From contig JAWCQO010000002.1 in assembly GCA_038869735.1 (NCBI GenBank), forward strand, positions 62,001 through 126,000: a stretch of 64,000 nucleotides of DNA, written 5' to 3'. Source of the DNA: Candidatus Anstonellales archaeon (GTDB lineage: Archaea > Micrarchaeota > Micrarchaeia > Anstonellales > CG1-02-47-40). Below are positions 1-8,976 of this stretch, piece by piece. The position numbers and the translations under genes were made by a program. Under the pieces are notes generated by a model that was not told the DNA's origin, ran no database searches, and was given only the letters and a program-made list of their open reading frames with translations. Each line of letters begins with the position of its first letter. Positions within the stretch are counted from its first letter, which is position 1.

Positions 1-383
1 AATACTTTTTGCTTTATAAGGCAATATGTTCGGGGTCGGTCCTATCATCACACGACTGCTCAGATGGAGGGCTTGGAGTTACTCTATCAGAAAGTGCTTT
101 TTCAGGAAAGATAGGCGCGGAAGTTGATTTGAGAAGGATAAATTACAAGGGACAGATGAGAGACGACTATATCCTTTTTTCAGAGAGCGCAGGGAGGATA
201 CTGATTGAAGTAAAAAAAGGTAAAGAGAAAGAATTTGAGAGGATAATGGGAAAAAGCGTCTCGTGTATAGGAACGACAACATCTCAACCGCAACTCAAAA
301 TCAGAGGTCTCAACGGAAAGGTAATCCTAGACGCAAGCTTAGAGGATCTAAAGAGCGCGTGGAAACGAACCCTCAATTGGTGA
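1..383 (+). CDS. purL: Phosphoribosylformylglycinamidine synthase subunit PurL, C-terminal fragment
   Basis: The gene runs in from the left edge, reading frame starting at base 3, and ends with TGA at 381-383. PurL is the catalytic subunit of FGAM synthase, which converts FGAR to FGAM with ATP and ammonia delivered by PurQ (step 4 of purine synthesis). What is visible is the C-terminal AIR-synthase-like half: the hallmark HDCSDGGLG segment (the family's SAHDxSDGGL phosphate-binding motif), then a region rich in acidic residues typical of the PurL tail. purQ starts 6 nt after the stop, so the two are co-transcribed. Only about 125 residues lie in the window, so the N-terminal part cannot be judged. 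Confidence 0.9.
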   Translation, partial: YFLLYKAICSGSVLSSHDCSDGGLGVTLSESAFSGKIGAEVDLRRINYKGQMRDDYILFSESAGRILIEVKKGKEKEFERIMGKSVSCIGTTTSQPQLKIRGLNGKVILDASLEDLKSAWKRTLNW

Positions 384-389
384 AATACA

Positions 390-1181
390 ATGGAGAAGAA
401 ACCAAAAGTTGCAATCCTCTCTGGCTTTGGAATAAACTGCCAGATTGAAACAAGCCATGCATTTTCATTGGCAGGGGCAGAGGCAAAAATCATCCATCTA
501 AACGACTTTCTTTGTGGCGAGGAACATTTCTCTAATTACCATTGCATTGCATTTCCCGGTGGATTTTCATTTGGAGATGACATTTCATCCGGAAAAGTTT
601 ATGGAAACAAGATAAGAACAAGGCTTTGGGACCAACTCCTTGAATTCATAGATGAAGAAAAGCTCATTATTGGAATATGCAATGGCTTTCAGACACTTGT
701 AAAAATAGGTCTCCTTCCAAATATTTCAGGTACCTTTACCCAAGAAGCAACACTCTTCTCAAATGCCTCCGGAAGATTCGAAGACAGATGGGTCTATCTA
801 ACCGCAAATCCAAAAAGCAGGTGTATTTTTACTAAGGGGATAACCCGCCTTTATCTTCCAGTAAGACATGGAGAAGGCCAGTTCATAGTAGAAAAAAAAG
901 AGATAAAGACTAAGCTGAAAGATGACGGATATATCTGTCTTCAATATACTGATTCAAAAGGCAATCTGGCACCTTATCCGTCCAACCCCAACGGTTCGGA
1001 GGAAAATATAGCAGGAATATGTGACAAAACAGGGAGAATCTTCGGCCTTATGCCTCATCCGGAATGTCATATCTTTTTTCATCACCATCCAAGATGGACT
1101 CGTGGAGAGGGAGGAAGAGAAATTATGGGAATCAACATATTTGAAAATGCAGTAAGATACATGAAAGGTGAGCTATTGTGA
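390..1181 (+). CDS. purQ: Phosphoribosylformylglycinamidine synthase subunit PurQ (glutamine amidotransferase)
   Basis: 263 aa class I glutamine amidotransferase that hydrolyses glutamine and passes ammonia to PurL. The nucleophile is Cys97 in GICNGFQ, and the catalytic His223/Glu225 sit in MPHPE. The N-terminus (VAILSGFGINC) and the FPGGFSFGDD oxyanion-region motif are typical of PurQ. Length is slightly above the usual 220-260 aa of stand-alone PurQ. ATG at 390 follows the purL stop by 6 nt. The end overlaps purF by 4 nt (GTGA), which suggests translational coupling. PurS, the third subunit of the bacterial/archaeal complex, is not in the window and may lie upstream. Confidence 0.95.
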   Translation: MEKKPKVAILSGFGINCQIETSHAFSLAGAEAKIIHLNDFLCGEEHFSNYHCIAFPGGFSFGDDISSGKVYGNKIRTRLWDQLLEFIDEEKLIIGICNGFQTLVKIGLLPNISGTFTQEATLFSNASGRFEDRWVYLTANPKSRCIFTKGITRLYLPVRHGEGQFIVEKKEIKTKLKDDGYICLQYTDSKGNLAPYPSNPNGSEENIAGICDKTGRIFGLMPHPECHIFFHHHPRWTRGEGGREIMGINIFENAVRYMKGELL

Positions 1182-2689
1182 ATCCTAAAAGCCAATTACA
1201 AAGAGTCCCACTAAAAGAGCTCAACGAAGAGCTAGACCCATATTCACGTAGAGAAGGAAAACGCGAAGCATGCGGTATCTTTGGTATATATTCAAAGATA
1301 GGTCACCCAGTTTCGTTTAGAATATACAATGGCCTCTCAATGCTCCAACACCGAGGTCAGGATTCAGCAGGAATTGCCACAAGCAATGGAAGCAAGATAT
1401 TTGTAAAGACAGGCCTTGGGTTAGTAGCCGATATATTTGACAGAAAAGCCATAGAAAGCTTGATTGGACATGTCGGAATAGGTCACACCCGATATCCAAC
1501 AATCGGGGGGTGTACAAAAGAAGATGCACAACCCCAAATAATATCAAGCCCAAAAAGAGGCATGGCGCTTGCCCATAACGGCAATATTGCAAATTATTCT
1601 GAAATTTCTAGCGAGCTTGCCAAGAGCGGTAGAATGATATCCTCGGGGTGCGACGCAGAGATAATACTACATCTCTTTGCACTTGAATATGAAAAAACCC
1701 ACAACTTTTTCTCTGCTGCGCGAAAATGCATGGAAAAGCTTGATGGTTCCTATTCTGCAGTTTTAGTAAGCGGTGAAGGAGACCTTGTAGTTTTCAGAGA
1801 CCCCTACGGAATAAAGCCTCTTTGCTATGGAGAAGACAACGAGAAGATGATTTTTGCCTCAGAATCCGTTGCTCTGGACATTAATGAAGTAGAGCTATCT
1901 GGCTACGTCCAGCCTGGCGAAGTTGTCGTTGTAAATGAACACGGAATTAGCAGAAAAGTAGTTATGCCAAACAAGAAGCCGGCTCACTGCATGTTCGAAT
2001 ACGTTTATTTTGCAAGACCGGATTCAATTCTTGAATCCAGGCTAGTTTATGAGGTGCGGGTTGAGCTTGGCAGGCGGCTTGCAGAAGTGATGCCAGTAGA
2101 TGCAGATGCAATTGTGCCTGTTCCAGATACGGCACGACCAGCCGCAATAGGATACTCCGAGCGTTCGGGAATACCTGTAGTTGAAGGACTACTAAAAAAT
2201 CGTTATATTGGTCGAACATTCATCATGCCTTCGCAGGAAAAGAGAAATGAAGCTGTGAGGTTAAAACTAAATCCAGTGCGACATCTGATCAAGGACAAGG
2301 AGATAATAATGATTGATGATTCGATAGTCCGCGGAACAACTTGCGGGCCGATAGTAGCCCTCCTAAAAAAAGGCGGAGCAAAGAAAGTCCATGTTAGAAT
2401 AACTTCTCCTCCAATCATAGCTCCATGTTTTTATGGAATTGACCTCCCGACTTACTCAGAATTGATAGCAGCAAATTACAATGTTGCCAAAATAGCAAAA
2501 AAGATAGGCGCAGATTCACTGGCCTATCTGCCAATAGACGACTTAGTTTCTGCAATCGGACTCGGAGACCGCCTATGCCTTGGTTGCATAACAGACAAAT
2601 ATCCTACAAAAACCGCCGAAAAGCTTTCAAAAAAGCTAAAAGCTCATGGCGGGAAACTAAAGGGTTGCAGAATATGGGAGGGAGAGTAG
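1178..2689 (+). CDS. purF: Amidophosphoribosyltransferase (glutamine PRPP amidotransferase)
   Basis: 503 aa enzyme of the first committed purine step, PRPP + glutamine to phosphoribosylamine. The N-terminal Ntn glutaminase has its nucleophile at Cys32 in EACGIFGI, so a 31-residue propeptide would have to be removed, longer than the 11 residues of the Bacillus enzyme. LQHRGQDSAGIA and AHNGNI follow. The C-terminal phosphoribosyltransferase domain has the PRPP loop MIDDSIVRGTT (about 378-388). Cys271, Cys417, Cys467 and Cys470 match the four 4Fe-4S ligands of the Bacillus-type enzyme, so an oxygen-sensitive cluster is expected. The GTG start overlaps the purQ stop as GTGA. Confidence 0.95.
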   Translation: MNPKSQLQRVPLKELNEELDPYSRREGKREACGIFGIYSKIGHPVSFRIYNGLSMLQHRGQDSAGIATSNGSKIFVKTGLGLVADIFDRKAIESLIGHVGIGHTRYPTIGGCTKEDAQPQIISSPKRGMALAHNGNIANYSEISSELAKSGRMISSGCDAEIILHLFALEYEKTHNFFSAARKCMEKLDGSYSAVLVSGEGDLVVFRDPYGIKPLCYGEDNEKMIFASESVALDINEVELSGYVQPGEVVVVNEHGISRKVVMPNKKPAHCMFEYVYFARPDSILESRLVYEVRVELGRRLAEVMPVDADAIVPVPDTARPAAIGYSERSGIPVVEGLLKNRYIGRTFIMPSQEKRNEAVRLKLNPVRHLIKDKEIIMIDDSIVRGTTCGPIVALLKKGGAKKVHVRITSPPIIAPCFYGIDLPTYSELIAANYNVAKIAKKIGADSLAYLPIDDLVSAIGLGDRLCLGCITDKYPTKTAEKLSKKLKAHGGKLKGCRIWEGE

Positions 2690-2713
2690 AATTGTTCCTT
2701 GGCTGGCGGTTTG

Positions 2714-4078
2714 ATGGTTAGGCAAAATTTTCTTTTGGTCGGTAACGGTGCAAGAGAACATGCAATAGCAGCAACCGTCTGCAAAAATAAAAACGTGAGG
2801 TTTTTTGCGTATATGGACGCGAAAAATCCAGGCATAGCTGCGCTTTGCGAACTATCTGGTGGGGAATACGCAATTGGAAACATCTGTAATGCAGCAGAAA
2901 TAGCAGAATATGCAAAGTCCAGAGACATTTCATTGGCATTTTCATCGCCCGATGCCACACTTGAAGCAGGGGTATCAGATGCTTTAATCCAACGCGGCGT
3001 TACTTGTGCATCTCCAACAAGAGCAGCTTCGCAAATAGAGTGGGATAAATCATTTGCACGAGACCTTATGCAGAGATACTCTATCCCTGGAAATCCTAAA
3101 TTTAAAGTATGTACGACCACCGAGGAAGCATTCTCTTTTATTGATTCTCTCGGAGGCAATGTTGCGGTAAAGCCATCAGGCTTAACCGGTGGAAAAGGCG
3201 TAAAGGTTGTTGGCGTACAACTAAATGGTCCAGAAGACGCAAAAGCATATGTTCAAGAAATATTTGATAAGGAGATAGGAGGCATCAAATCAGTAATTAT
3301 TGAACAGAAGCTTAGTGGAGAAGAATTTACGCTCCAGGCGTTCTCTGACGGTATAACTCTTTATCCTATGCCCCTTGTTCAAGACCATAAGCTAGCATTT
3401 GAAGGAGACACCGGCCCAAACACTGGCGGCATGGGTTCATATTCGGACTCAAATCATCTCCTTCCATTCATCTCCAAGGAAGAATACGAATACGCTGTTT
3501 CTATCATGCAAAAAACAATCCAGGCCCTCAGAAGTGAAAAAAACAGCTTTGTTGGGGTTTTGTATGGACAGTTTATGGCAACTCCAACAACCATAAATTT
3601 AGTAGAATTTAACGCAAGATTTGGAGACCCAGAAGCCCTAAATGTACTTGCCGTATTGAACGGCGATCTCTACTCAATATTTGAGTCAATGGCACACGGC
3701 AAGCTTCAAAACACAGCATTCTCATTTGAAAAAAAAGCAACCGTTTGCAAATATCTTGTACCGAAAGGCTATCCTGAAAAATCAGAATCCGACCAGCCAA
3801 TACGCATAGATTGGAACTGCGTATACAATACAGGGGCAAAATTGTATTTTGCTTCTGTTTACGAAAAGGACAATATCATCTACACCAGAAAATCAAGGTC
3901 GATAGGTGTCCTTGCAGTTGCAGATTCGATTGCAAAAGCAGAGAAGTCAGCAGAATGGGCTTGTTCCTGTGTTTCAGGTCCTCTTCGTCACAGAGCAGAT
4001 ATCGGAACACAAGAGCTTATAAATAAAAAAATAGCTAGGATGAACCGCTTGAGAAGCCTCAAGGAAGAATCTATATAA
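2714..4078 (+). CDS. purD: Phosphoribosylamine-glycine ligase (GAR synthetase)
   Basis: 454 aa ATP-grasp enzyme that joins glycine to the phosphoribosylamine made by PurF. The N-terminus reads VRQNFLLVGNGAREHAIA, the family's G-x-G-x-REHA start, which supports ATG at 2714 over in-frame TTG codons at 2699 and 2711. The ATP-grasp core includes KPSGLTGGKGVKV, the PNTGGMGSYS signature near residue 235 and EFNARFGDPE, which carries the metal-binding residues. It is the last gene of the purL-Q-F-D run and lies 24 nt after purF. The usual archaeal length is about 430 aa, so this one is slightly long. Confidence 0.95.
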   Translation: MVRQNFLLVGNGAREHAIAATVCKNKNVRFFAYMDAKNPGIAALCELSGGEYAIGNICNAAEIAEYAKSRDISLAFSSPDATLEAGVSDALIQRGVTCASPTRAASQIEWDKSFARDLMQRYSIPGNPKFKVCTTTEEAFSFIDSLGGNVAVKPSGLTGGKGVKVVGVQLNGPEDAKAYVQEIFDKEIGGIKSVIIEQKLSGEEFTLQAFSDGITLYPMPLVQDHKLAFEGDTGPNTGGMGSYSDSNHLLPFISKEEYEYAVSIMQKTIQALRSEKNSFVGVLYGQFMATPTTINLVEFNARFGDPEALNVLAVLNGDLYSIFESMAHGKLQNTAFSFEKKATVCKYLVPKGYPEKSESDQPIRIDWNCVYNTGAKLYFASVYEKDNIIYTRKSRSIGVLAVADSIAKAEKSAEWACSCVSGPLRHRADIGTQELINKKIARMNRLRSLKEESI

Positions 4079-4244
4079 ACATCCAGATCAGGGCGAGGAA
4101 AAAGCTCATATAATTATCAGCTGCAAACACGTCCATGTATTAAAACAGCATAACCAAAGAGAAGAGCTGAAGTAGCAGCAATCAACCAACCACTAAAAAG
4201 ATTCAAAAAGAAAAACAAAAAAGAAACATGTAAGTGCATATACA

Positions 4245-4362
4245 CTATCCTATGTAAAAAGCCTATGTAAAAAGCGCGATGCGTTGGGTGATATCAGCAC
4301 ATGACAGATTACGAGAGTGAAAAGAAAAACGCAGCATTGCGTGCGCTATCCTATGTAAAAAG
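4245..4362 (+). repeat. Three copies of a 13-bp direct repeat around the rpiA start
   Basis: The 13-mer CCTATGTAAAAAG occurs at 4249-4261, immediately again at 4262-4274, and a third time inside rpiA at 4350-4362, where it encodes Ser-Tyr-Val-Lys-Ser. The match of the outer copies extends to 17 bp (4245-4261 and 4346-4362). Copying of part of the rpiA coding sequence into its leader is the simplest explanation. A regulatory role is possible but unsupported. The rest of the 4079-4300 gap is A-rich and holds nothing else recognisable. Confidence 0.6.
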
Positions 4363-5032
4363 TGGAATGATCGTGGGTTTGGGAACAGGTACAACTGCAA
4401 AATATTTTATAGAAGCTCTTGGGGAGAAGATAAGGCTTGGAAAGCTGCGAAATATTTATGGAATATGCACGTCATTTGAGACACAAGAGATTGCACTTGA
4501 CAACAGGATACCACTCGGTTCACTTGACAAAGTAAACAAAATAGATCTTGCAGTAGACGGTGCAGATGCAGTTGACTCAAACTTAAACTCAATTAAGGGT
4601 GGGGGAGGTGCGCTTGCAAGAGAAAAAATAATAGCTTACAACTCAAAAAAGTTTATCCTAATAATAGACGAATCCAAACTTAGAAAGACACTGACAAATG
4701 TCCGAGTTCCAATAGAAGTTATGCAATTTGCATATACCTTCCTTCTCAACAGATTTCGAGCTCTTGGATTTAGGGCTGAGGCACGAAAAGGAACAGGAAA
4801 GGCAGGTCCAGTGGTAACTGATAACGGAAACCTTCTAATTGACCTTCATATGAATATTGTAAATCCAAAAAAGACAGAACTCCAATTAAAAAATATACCG
4901 GGTGTGGTAGAAGTTGGAGTCTTTACACGCTGTGATCTTCTTATAGTAGGTAAGAAAGATGGCTACGTTGAGATTTTTCCAAAACATAAGCAGCCCTACA
5001 TAAACAAACCACATAAGCAAGCTCTAAAATAA
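4301..5032 (+). CDS. rpiA: Ribose-5-phosphate isomerase A
   Basis: 243 aa enzyme interconverting ribulose-5-phosphate and ribose-5-phosphate, the precursor of PRPP used by the purF step. Motifs in order: GLGTGTTAKYF (phosphate loop, residues 27-37), VDGADAVD (the active-site DGAD), KGGGGALAREKI (with the catalytic glutamate/lysine region) and GNLLIDLH. These are the standard RpiA blocks. The ATG at 4301 is preceded by GGGTGATATC at short distance, a GGTGAT-type Shine-Dalgarno. A separate transcript from the purine operon is likely because 222 nt separate it from purD. Confidence 0.95.
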   Translation: MTDYESEKKNAALRALSYVKSGMIVGLGTGTTAKYFIEALGEKIRLGKLRNIYGICTSFETQEIALDNRIPLGSLDKVNKIDLAVDGADAVDSNLNSIKGGGGALAREKIIAYNSKKFILIIDESKLRKTLTNVRVPIEVMQFAYTFLLNRFRALGFRAEARKGTGKAGPVVTDNGNLLIDLHMNIVNPKKTELQLKNIPGVVEVGVFTRCDLLIVGKKDGYVEIFPKHKQPYINKPHKQALK

Positions 5033-5061
5033 TAACTCAAAATAATAAGATTATTAACTAA

Positions 5062-5086
5062 TTTTGGATTTTTTCGGATTTTTTTT
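5062..5086 (+). terminator. Oligo-T terminator after rpiA
   Basis: Two T-runs, six T at 5069-5074 and eight T at 5079-5086, lie 37-54 nt after the rpiA stop without a strong hairpin. Archaeal RNA polymerase terminates on such oligo-T tracts, so these probably end the rpiA transcript. Further T-runs follow near 5120-5170. Confidence 0.5.
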
Positions 5087-5230
5087 AATATAACTCTTAT
5101 AAATTATAACTATAACTTTTTTTTGTTTGTTTTTAATACATTTTTTGTCTAATCTTTATGATTTTTTAAAAAAATATACTCCTAAATATATATAGCTATC
5201 AAGCCCCTAGCTATTCCTCGGTGTGTGAGA

Positions 5231-5341
5231 GTGAAAAAGTATTCGGATAAGTTGGAAAATATAGCAAGGCACATTATGAATAAAAACTTAAAAGAACTCA
5301 TCCCTGAGACTTCCCCTCCAAGCCTGATAAGGAGATACTAA
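5231..5341 (+). CDS. Possible 36-residue small protein
   Basis: A GTG-started ORF of 36 codons in an otherwise empty 520-nt A+T-rich gap. The peptide is basic and helix-like (start MKKYSDKLENIARHI, end SLIRRY). A TATA-like AAATATATATAG lies at about 5184-5195, roughly 40 nt upstream. No family is recognised, and the Shine-Dalgarno is weak. It could equally be chance. The rest of 5342-5466 shows only a second TATA-like TTATATAA near 5444. Confidence 0.25.
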   Translation: MKKYSDKLENIARHIMNKNLKELIPETSPPSLIRRY

Positions 5342-5466
5342 CCAATTACATAAATATCCTTAAATGTCCTTATTCTTACACTAGGGATTACCATCTCTCT
5401 TTTCATTATTCCCATATACTCTAATACTCTAACATATAGTTATATAAGCTCCAACTACTTATAATT

Positions 5467-5562
5467 ATGAACAGCTTAATTATAACACTCACCAACAAGA
5501 AAATTATGGGAGATAAACAAACGGACCAACCCAATCATAGACAGAGGTGCTTTGGAAAGTGA
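5467..5562 (+). CDS. Possible 31-residue leader peptide before the membrane protein
   Basis: ATG at 5467 lies about 23-27 nt downstream of a TTATATAA box at 5440-5447, the distance expected for a leaderless mRNA. The 31-codon frame ends in TGA at 5560-5562, overlapping the GTG at 5559 as GTGA. The same four-base junction joins purQ/purF, orc1/lipoprotein and ino1/CDP-alcohol transferase in this window. The peptide itself (MNSLIITLTNKKIMG at the start) matches nothing known. It may only be the leader of the next gene. Confidence 0.25.
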   Translation: MNSLIITLTNKKIMGDKQTDQPNHRQRCFGK

Positions 5563-6611
5563 AACTAAGACCACATCCTCATAAAACACCACTAATCTTA
5601 TATCACAGGTGTCCGATTAATACTTTCTATAACCGTTTTCTAAAGTGTCCTCAAAACGAAATTCAGTCCCACATATTGCATATCCCTAAGAATATAACAA
5701 GTAAGGATAATTTGGATCTCTCACAAAATCTAAAAACCGATCTTAAAGATGATGCCCACGTAGAAAATAGCACCAACATTCTTCCACTTTTTATAAAAAG
5801 TTGCAAAGAAGAGATAGTGGCTTTTCCTCAAAACGCAAAAAATAACCTTGAGAAATTTTGGCCCGTACTCATCCCAACACTCATAAGCTTTGCGACATCA
5901 ATTATGCTCATAAACCACTTGATACCCAACATAAAAATCAAGTTATTCAAAGCTCAATCTTTAGAATGGCTTGACATCTCGATAAGAGCGCTCATGACAG
6001 GTACCGTCACGCACTTATTCAGTCAATGGTATTCGCAAACTGCTCTTCCTGCCTATATGCGTGCAGAGAAAGCATTTCGTAAAACGTTCACCCGCTCAGT
6101 GCTTCTGTGTTTTGCAATAGGCACTGCAGTTTCAGGTTTTGGAACTTACAACGCTATAAACCTCTTTCGTCTTCTTGCTGATGGTCCATCAAACTCCCCT
6201 CTAATTGCAGGGACAGCAATTTTTCTTGGCATCCAATTTGTCTGGATGCCCCTCTACTCATGGATTTATGGAAAACTAAGAGATTGGATTGTTGAGAAAA
6301 GAGTCACTCCTAATACAGATTCCGAAGAACGCAAGCGCCAACTAATAAATGCCCGCGTCAGCATGCTCAAAATATGGGCTTTCAGCGCACCTTTAGTTGC
6401 AGCTGCCTGTTATTCAATGGTTTTGCTTCCACACTACCTCAGCTATCCTCTTATAATGGCTGCAAGCTTTCTCAACGTTGTTTTACTAACAATAACTACT
6501 GAACAAAGGTGGTCGGTCTTACCTTCGCCACTCCAGAGCCTTGCAGACTCCATAATAAAACAATGGCCTTCTACACAACAGAAAAGTGAATTCGAAGAGC
6601 ATAGGGACTAA
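5559..6611 (+). CDS. Predicted polytopic membrane protein of unknown function
   Basis: Not recognised. The GTG at 5559 is preferred over in-frame GTG 5547 because GAGGTG at 5544-5549 is a Shine-Dalgarno at 9 nt, giving 350 aa. The first 110 residues are hydrophilic with several Asn/Lys and three Cys/His-containing stretches. About five hydrophobic segments follow (near 110-130, 145-165, 180-200, 210-235, 265-285 and 290-310). Charged loops separate them, one containing a run of Glu/Arg/Lys near 250. The C-terminus is cytosolic-looking and acidic. It lies 76 nt before the next unknown gene on the same strand, so the two may work together. Function cannot be assigned. Confidence 0.7.
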   Translation: MKLRPHPHKTPLILYHRCPINTFYNRFLKCPQNEIQSHILHIPKNITSKDNLDLSQNLKTDLKDDAHVENSTNILPLFIKSCKEEIVAFPQNAKNNLEKFWPVLIPTLISFATSIMLINHLIPNIKIKLFKAQSLEWLDISIRALMTGTVTHLFSQWYSQTALPAYMRAEKAFRKTFTRSVLLCFAIGTAVSGFGTYNAINLFRLLADGPSNSPLIAGTAIFLGIQFVWMPLYSWIYGKLRDWIVEKRVTPNTDSEERKRQLINARVSMLKIWAFSAPLVAAACYSMVLLPHYLSYPLIMAASFLNVVLLTITTEQRWSVLPSPLQSLADSIIKQWPSTQQKSEFEEHRD

Positions 6612-6687
6612 CCTCTACGTTTATATACTCCTTCTTCTTATCTATACATTCCGTATTCTTAAAACAAGCTATAAAGGTTGAGTTATA

Positions 6688-8976
6688 ATGGTTAACCTAT
6701 CTATAATAGCACAACAAAAAACAGCACAAGACTTAACTTGCACAAAACGCCGTTCACGCATTCCACACTCCGAACGTTCTCTAATCCCCCCGTTGAAAAA
6801 AATCCAGAGCTCATGTAACTCAGTTTTGAGTTTGGGACAAGACGTATTTCGCAAGGACCCTACTTCTGTTGATTTTCTTTTAGGTAGGGGTAAGGCATCA
6901 GCCAAAGCTATAGTTAATGCGCTATGTAGTCAAAATTTTTCATCACCGGGCTCAATTGCTGCACTAATCAAAATAGGCTCAATGCTCGCTGAGAGGGATC
7001 CCTTAGCATTTAACGTATTCGCAAACCACCTCACAGATACAAAAACAAAAGCACCTATCGGAGCCATTGTAGAGATAGTGTCGCGTTCCAAACAAAAAAA
7101 AGCACTAGAGCTCTTACTAGCAAAAATAAAAGAAGAAGGGCTAGCCATGCGGCAGAAAGCCCGAGAATTGTTGATGGAACTTCTTTTTGACGGCTTTCCT
7201 CCTCCAAAAAGTGAGTTAGATGCATACGTTTCCAATGCAAAGGCAGCAATATCTTACATCATAAATTTAAAGGACAAGAAAACACAGAATCTGGCACTCC
7301 TTCACTTTAGATTTCTTATAAAAAAACAACTCTCAGATAGAGAACTCTTAGATAGGTTAGTTGAAATATCCACGCTTGAGGCGAAAGGAACAATCTACTT
7401 AAAACACTTCTTTTATGGAGCGTCACAAATCAATAGCATTAGACATGCCCTCGACGCTATCCCTTTGCTTAGCCATGAATCAAGAGAAATTCGTGAAGGG
7501 GCAGCAGTATTTTTGGAGAATTTTCTGAATAGATTAGTCAACAAAAACAAGCCAATTACCCAACACAAACAAAGAATTCTAAATGAATTTCTATGCCGCC
7601 TTCTCCGAGAACTCCAGCCTCCTGATTCGTGCTACAAGACGATAACTCAAGTAATCATAAATTCTCCCTTCAAGGATTCCTTCCAAACAGTTTTCAACAC
7701 CCGAAAAGACATCCTAAATACTAAAAACTTCAATCCTGCTGCTTTAAGATATCTTGTAGGCGTGCTATTTACTTACCTTCCGGAAACAAGAAATCGATTT
7801 TTGGATTATTTGGTCTCTTCACCAAACAAAACAACACTCTCAACCCTTATTGATATATTCTACCACGGATTAAAGCTAATGAAACCTGGAACATTATCTC
7901 TGACAGAATACTCAAAAATAGTTGAAAACATTCACAAATATCTTGAAGACCCAAATCTTCCTGCTGATATCAGAAGCAGGATGCATAAAACCTTAGAATA
8001 CGCCTTTAGGGCGTACAAAAACGGTAATCTACCATCATCTTCGTCTGCTAGTTCAAAAATCATCTTAATAAGCGATGACGTTTACTTTAGAGAAAAAATA
8101 TCAAAATACATCTCTGAAGTCATAAACAGCAAAAATCTAACTAATGTCGTTTCACTTGTGATTAGTAATGGTGTTAATGTAGGAGAATTATTAGATGAAC
8201 TCGATCATGCCACATGCTGTATCTTACATACAAAAAATGCAACCAATGCCCCCAACAACGACCTCAGGTTACGCGTTATCCGCCTCTTACAACAAAAGAA
8301 TTTTCTTCCAAGCATTTTCATAATAAGTGAACCGGGAGAGAAAATAGCTAAGCGGATAGAACAATTTGATATTAGGAGCGGGGCGGAATTCGGACTTAAT
8401 GTAAATGTCTATGATAAAAGCTATTTTCTTATAAAAGAAAATCTTATCTCACTACTTGACAAGATAGGCACGTTTCAGACTCGGATCCAGAGCCAAATCT
8501 ATGACCTAAATGCATATCTCAATCATCCATTTATTGAGCAAAAAATTGCACAAACCTTTGAAGACTCAGGATTTAAAGAAGTTCAGATTCAAGGTGCCCT
8601 ACTCCTATATCCAAAACAACCCATCATTTCAGAAAATACAACCACCTCTAAAATAACCAAATCGCTCCTGCTTATTGGTCCGGCAGCACAAGTATCAGAT
8701 ATCAAAATAGAGGGAGTTATGAGTCTGACAATAACCAATTTTGGAAATTTCTCTCTTGATTTAGACATGTTACCCAAAAGAAGACACAACCTTCGAATAT
8801 CTTATTGGAAAGACAACGAATCTTTTCATAGGTTGGCGCCTATTTCCGGTTCAGACGAGGGCGAAACTGTTCATCTGGATTTTTATGGGAAACCATATAA
8901 TCTATGCATAAGCAACAGAATCTCGGAAGGAGTAACCGTTTTGAAGATAGAAGAAATCTATATACCTAAACAGTAA
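6688..8976 (+). CDS. Large helical-repeat protein with a degenerate receiver-like domain
   Basis: 762 aa, not assigned to a known family. Residues 1-430 are almost all alpha-helical with regular 35-45 residue spacing of Leu/Ala-rich helices, resembling HEAT/ARM-type repeats. Residues about 452-580 look like a response-regulator receiver fold. They begin KIILISDDVYFREKI (strand 1 with the acidic pair). The strand that should carry the phospho-acceptor Asp reads CCILHTKNAT, with no Asp. Strand 4 is SIFIIS. It would therefore be a pseudo-receiver that cannot be phosphorylated in the usual way. The C-terminal 170 residues are beta-rich. No signal peptide or membrane segment is seen. The domain reading is inference from pattern only. 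Confidence 0.65.
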   Translation: MVNLSIIAQQKTAQDLTCTKRRSRIPHSERSLIPPLKKIQSSCNSVLSLGQDVFRKDPTSVDFLLGRGKASAKAIVNALCSQNFSSPGSIAALIKIGSMLAERDPLAFNVFANHLTDTKTKAPIGAIVEIVSRSKQKKALELLLAKIKEEGLAMRQKARELLMELLFDGFPPPKSELDAYVSNAKAAISYIINLKDKKTQNLALLHFRFLIKKQLSDRELLDRLVEISTLEAKGTIYLKHFFYGASQINSIRHALDAIPLLSHESREIREGAAVFLENFLNRLVNKNKPITQHKQRILNEFLCRLLRELQPPDSCYKTITQVIINSPFKDSFQTVFNTRKDILNTKNFNPAALRYLVGVLFTYLPETRNRFLDYLVSSPNKTTLSTLIDIFYHGLKLMKPGTLSLTEYSKIVENIHKYLEDPNLPADIRSRMHKTLEYAFRAYKNGNLPSSSSASSKIILISDDVYFREKISKYISEVINSKNLTNVVSLVISNGVNVGELLDELDHATCCILHTKNATNAPNNDLRLRVIRLLQQKNFLPSIFIISEPGEKIAKRIEQFDIRSGAEFGLNVNVYDKSYFLIKENLISLLDKIGTFQTRIQSQIYDLNAYLNHPFIEQKIAQTFEDSGFKEVQIQGALLLYPKQPIISENTTTSKITKSLLLIGPAAQVSDIKIEGVMSLTITNFGNFSLDLDMLPKRRHNLRISYWKDNESFHRLAPISGSDEGETVHLDFYGKPYNLCISNRISEGVTVLKIEEIYIPKQ

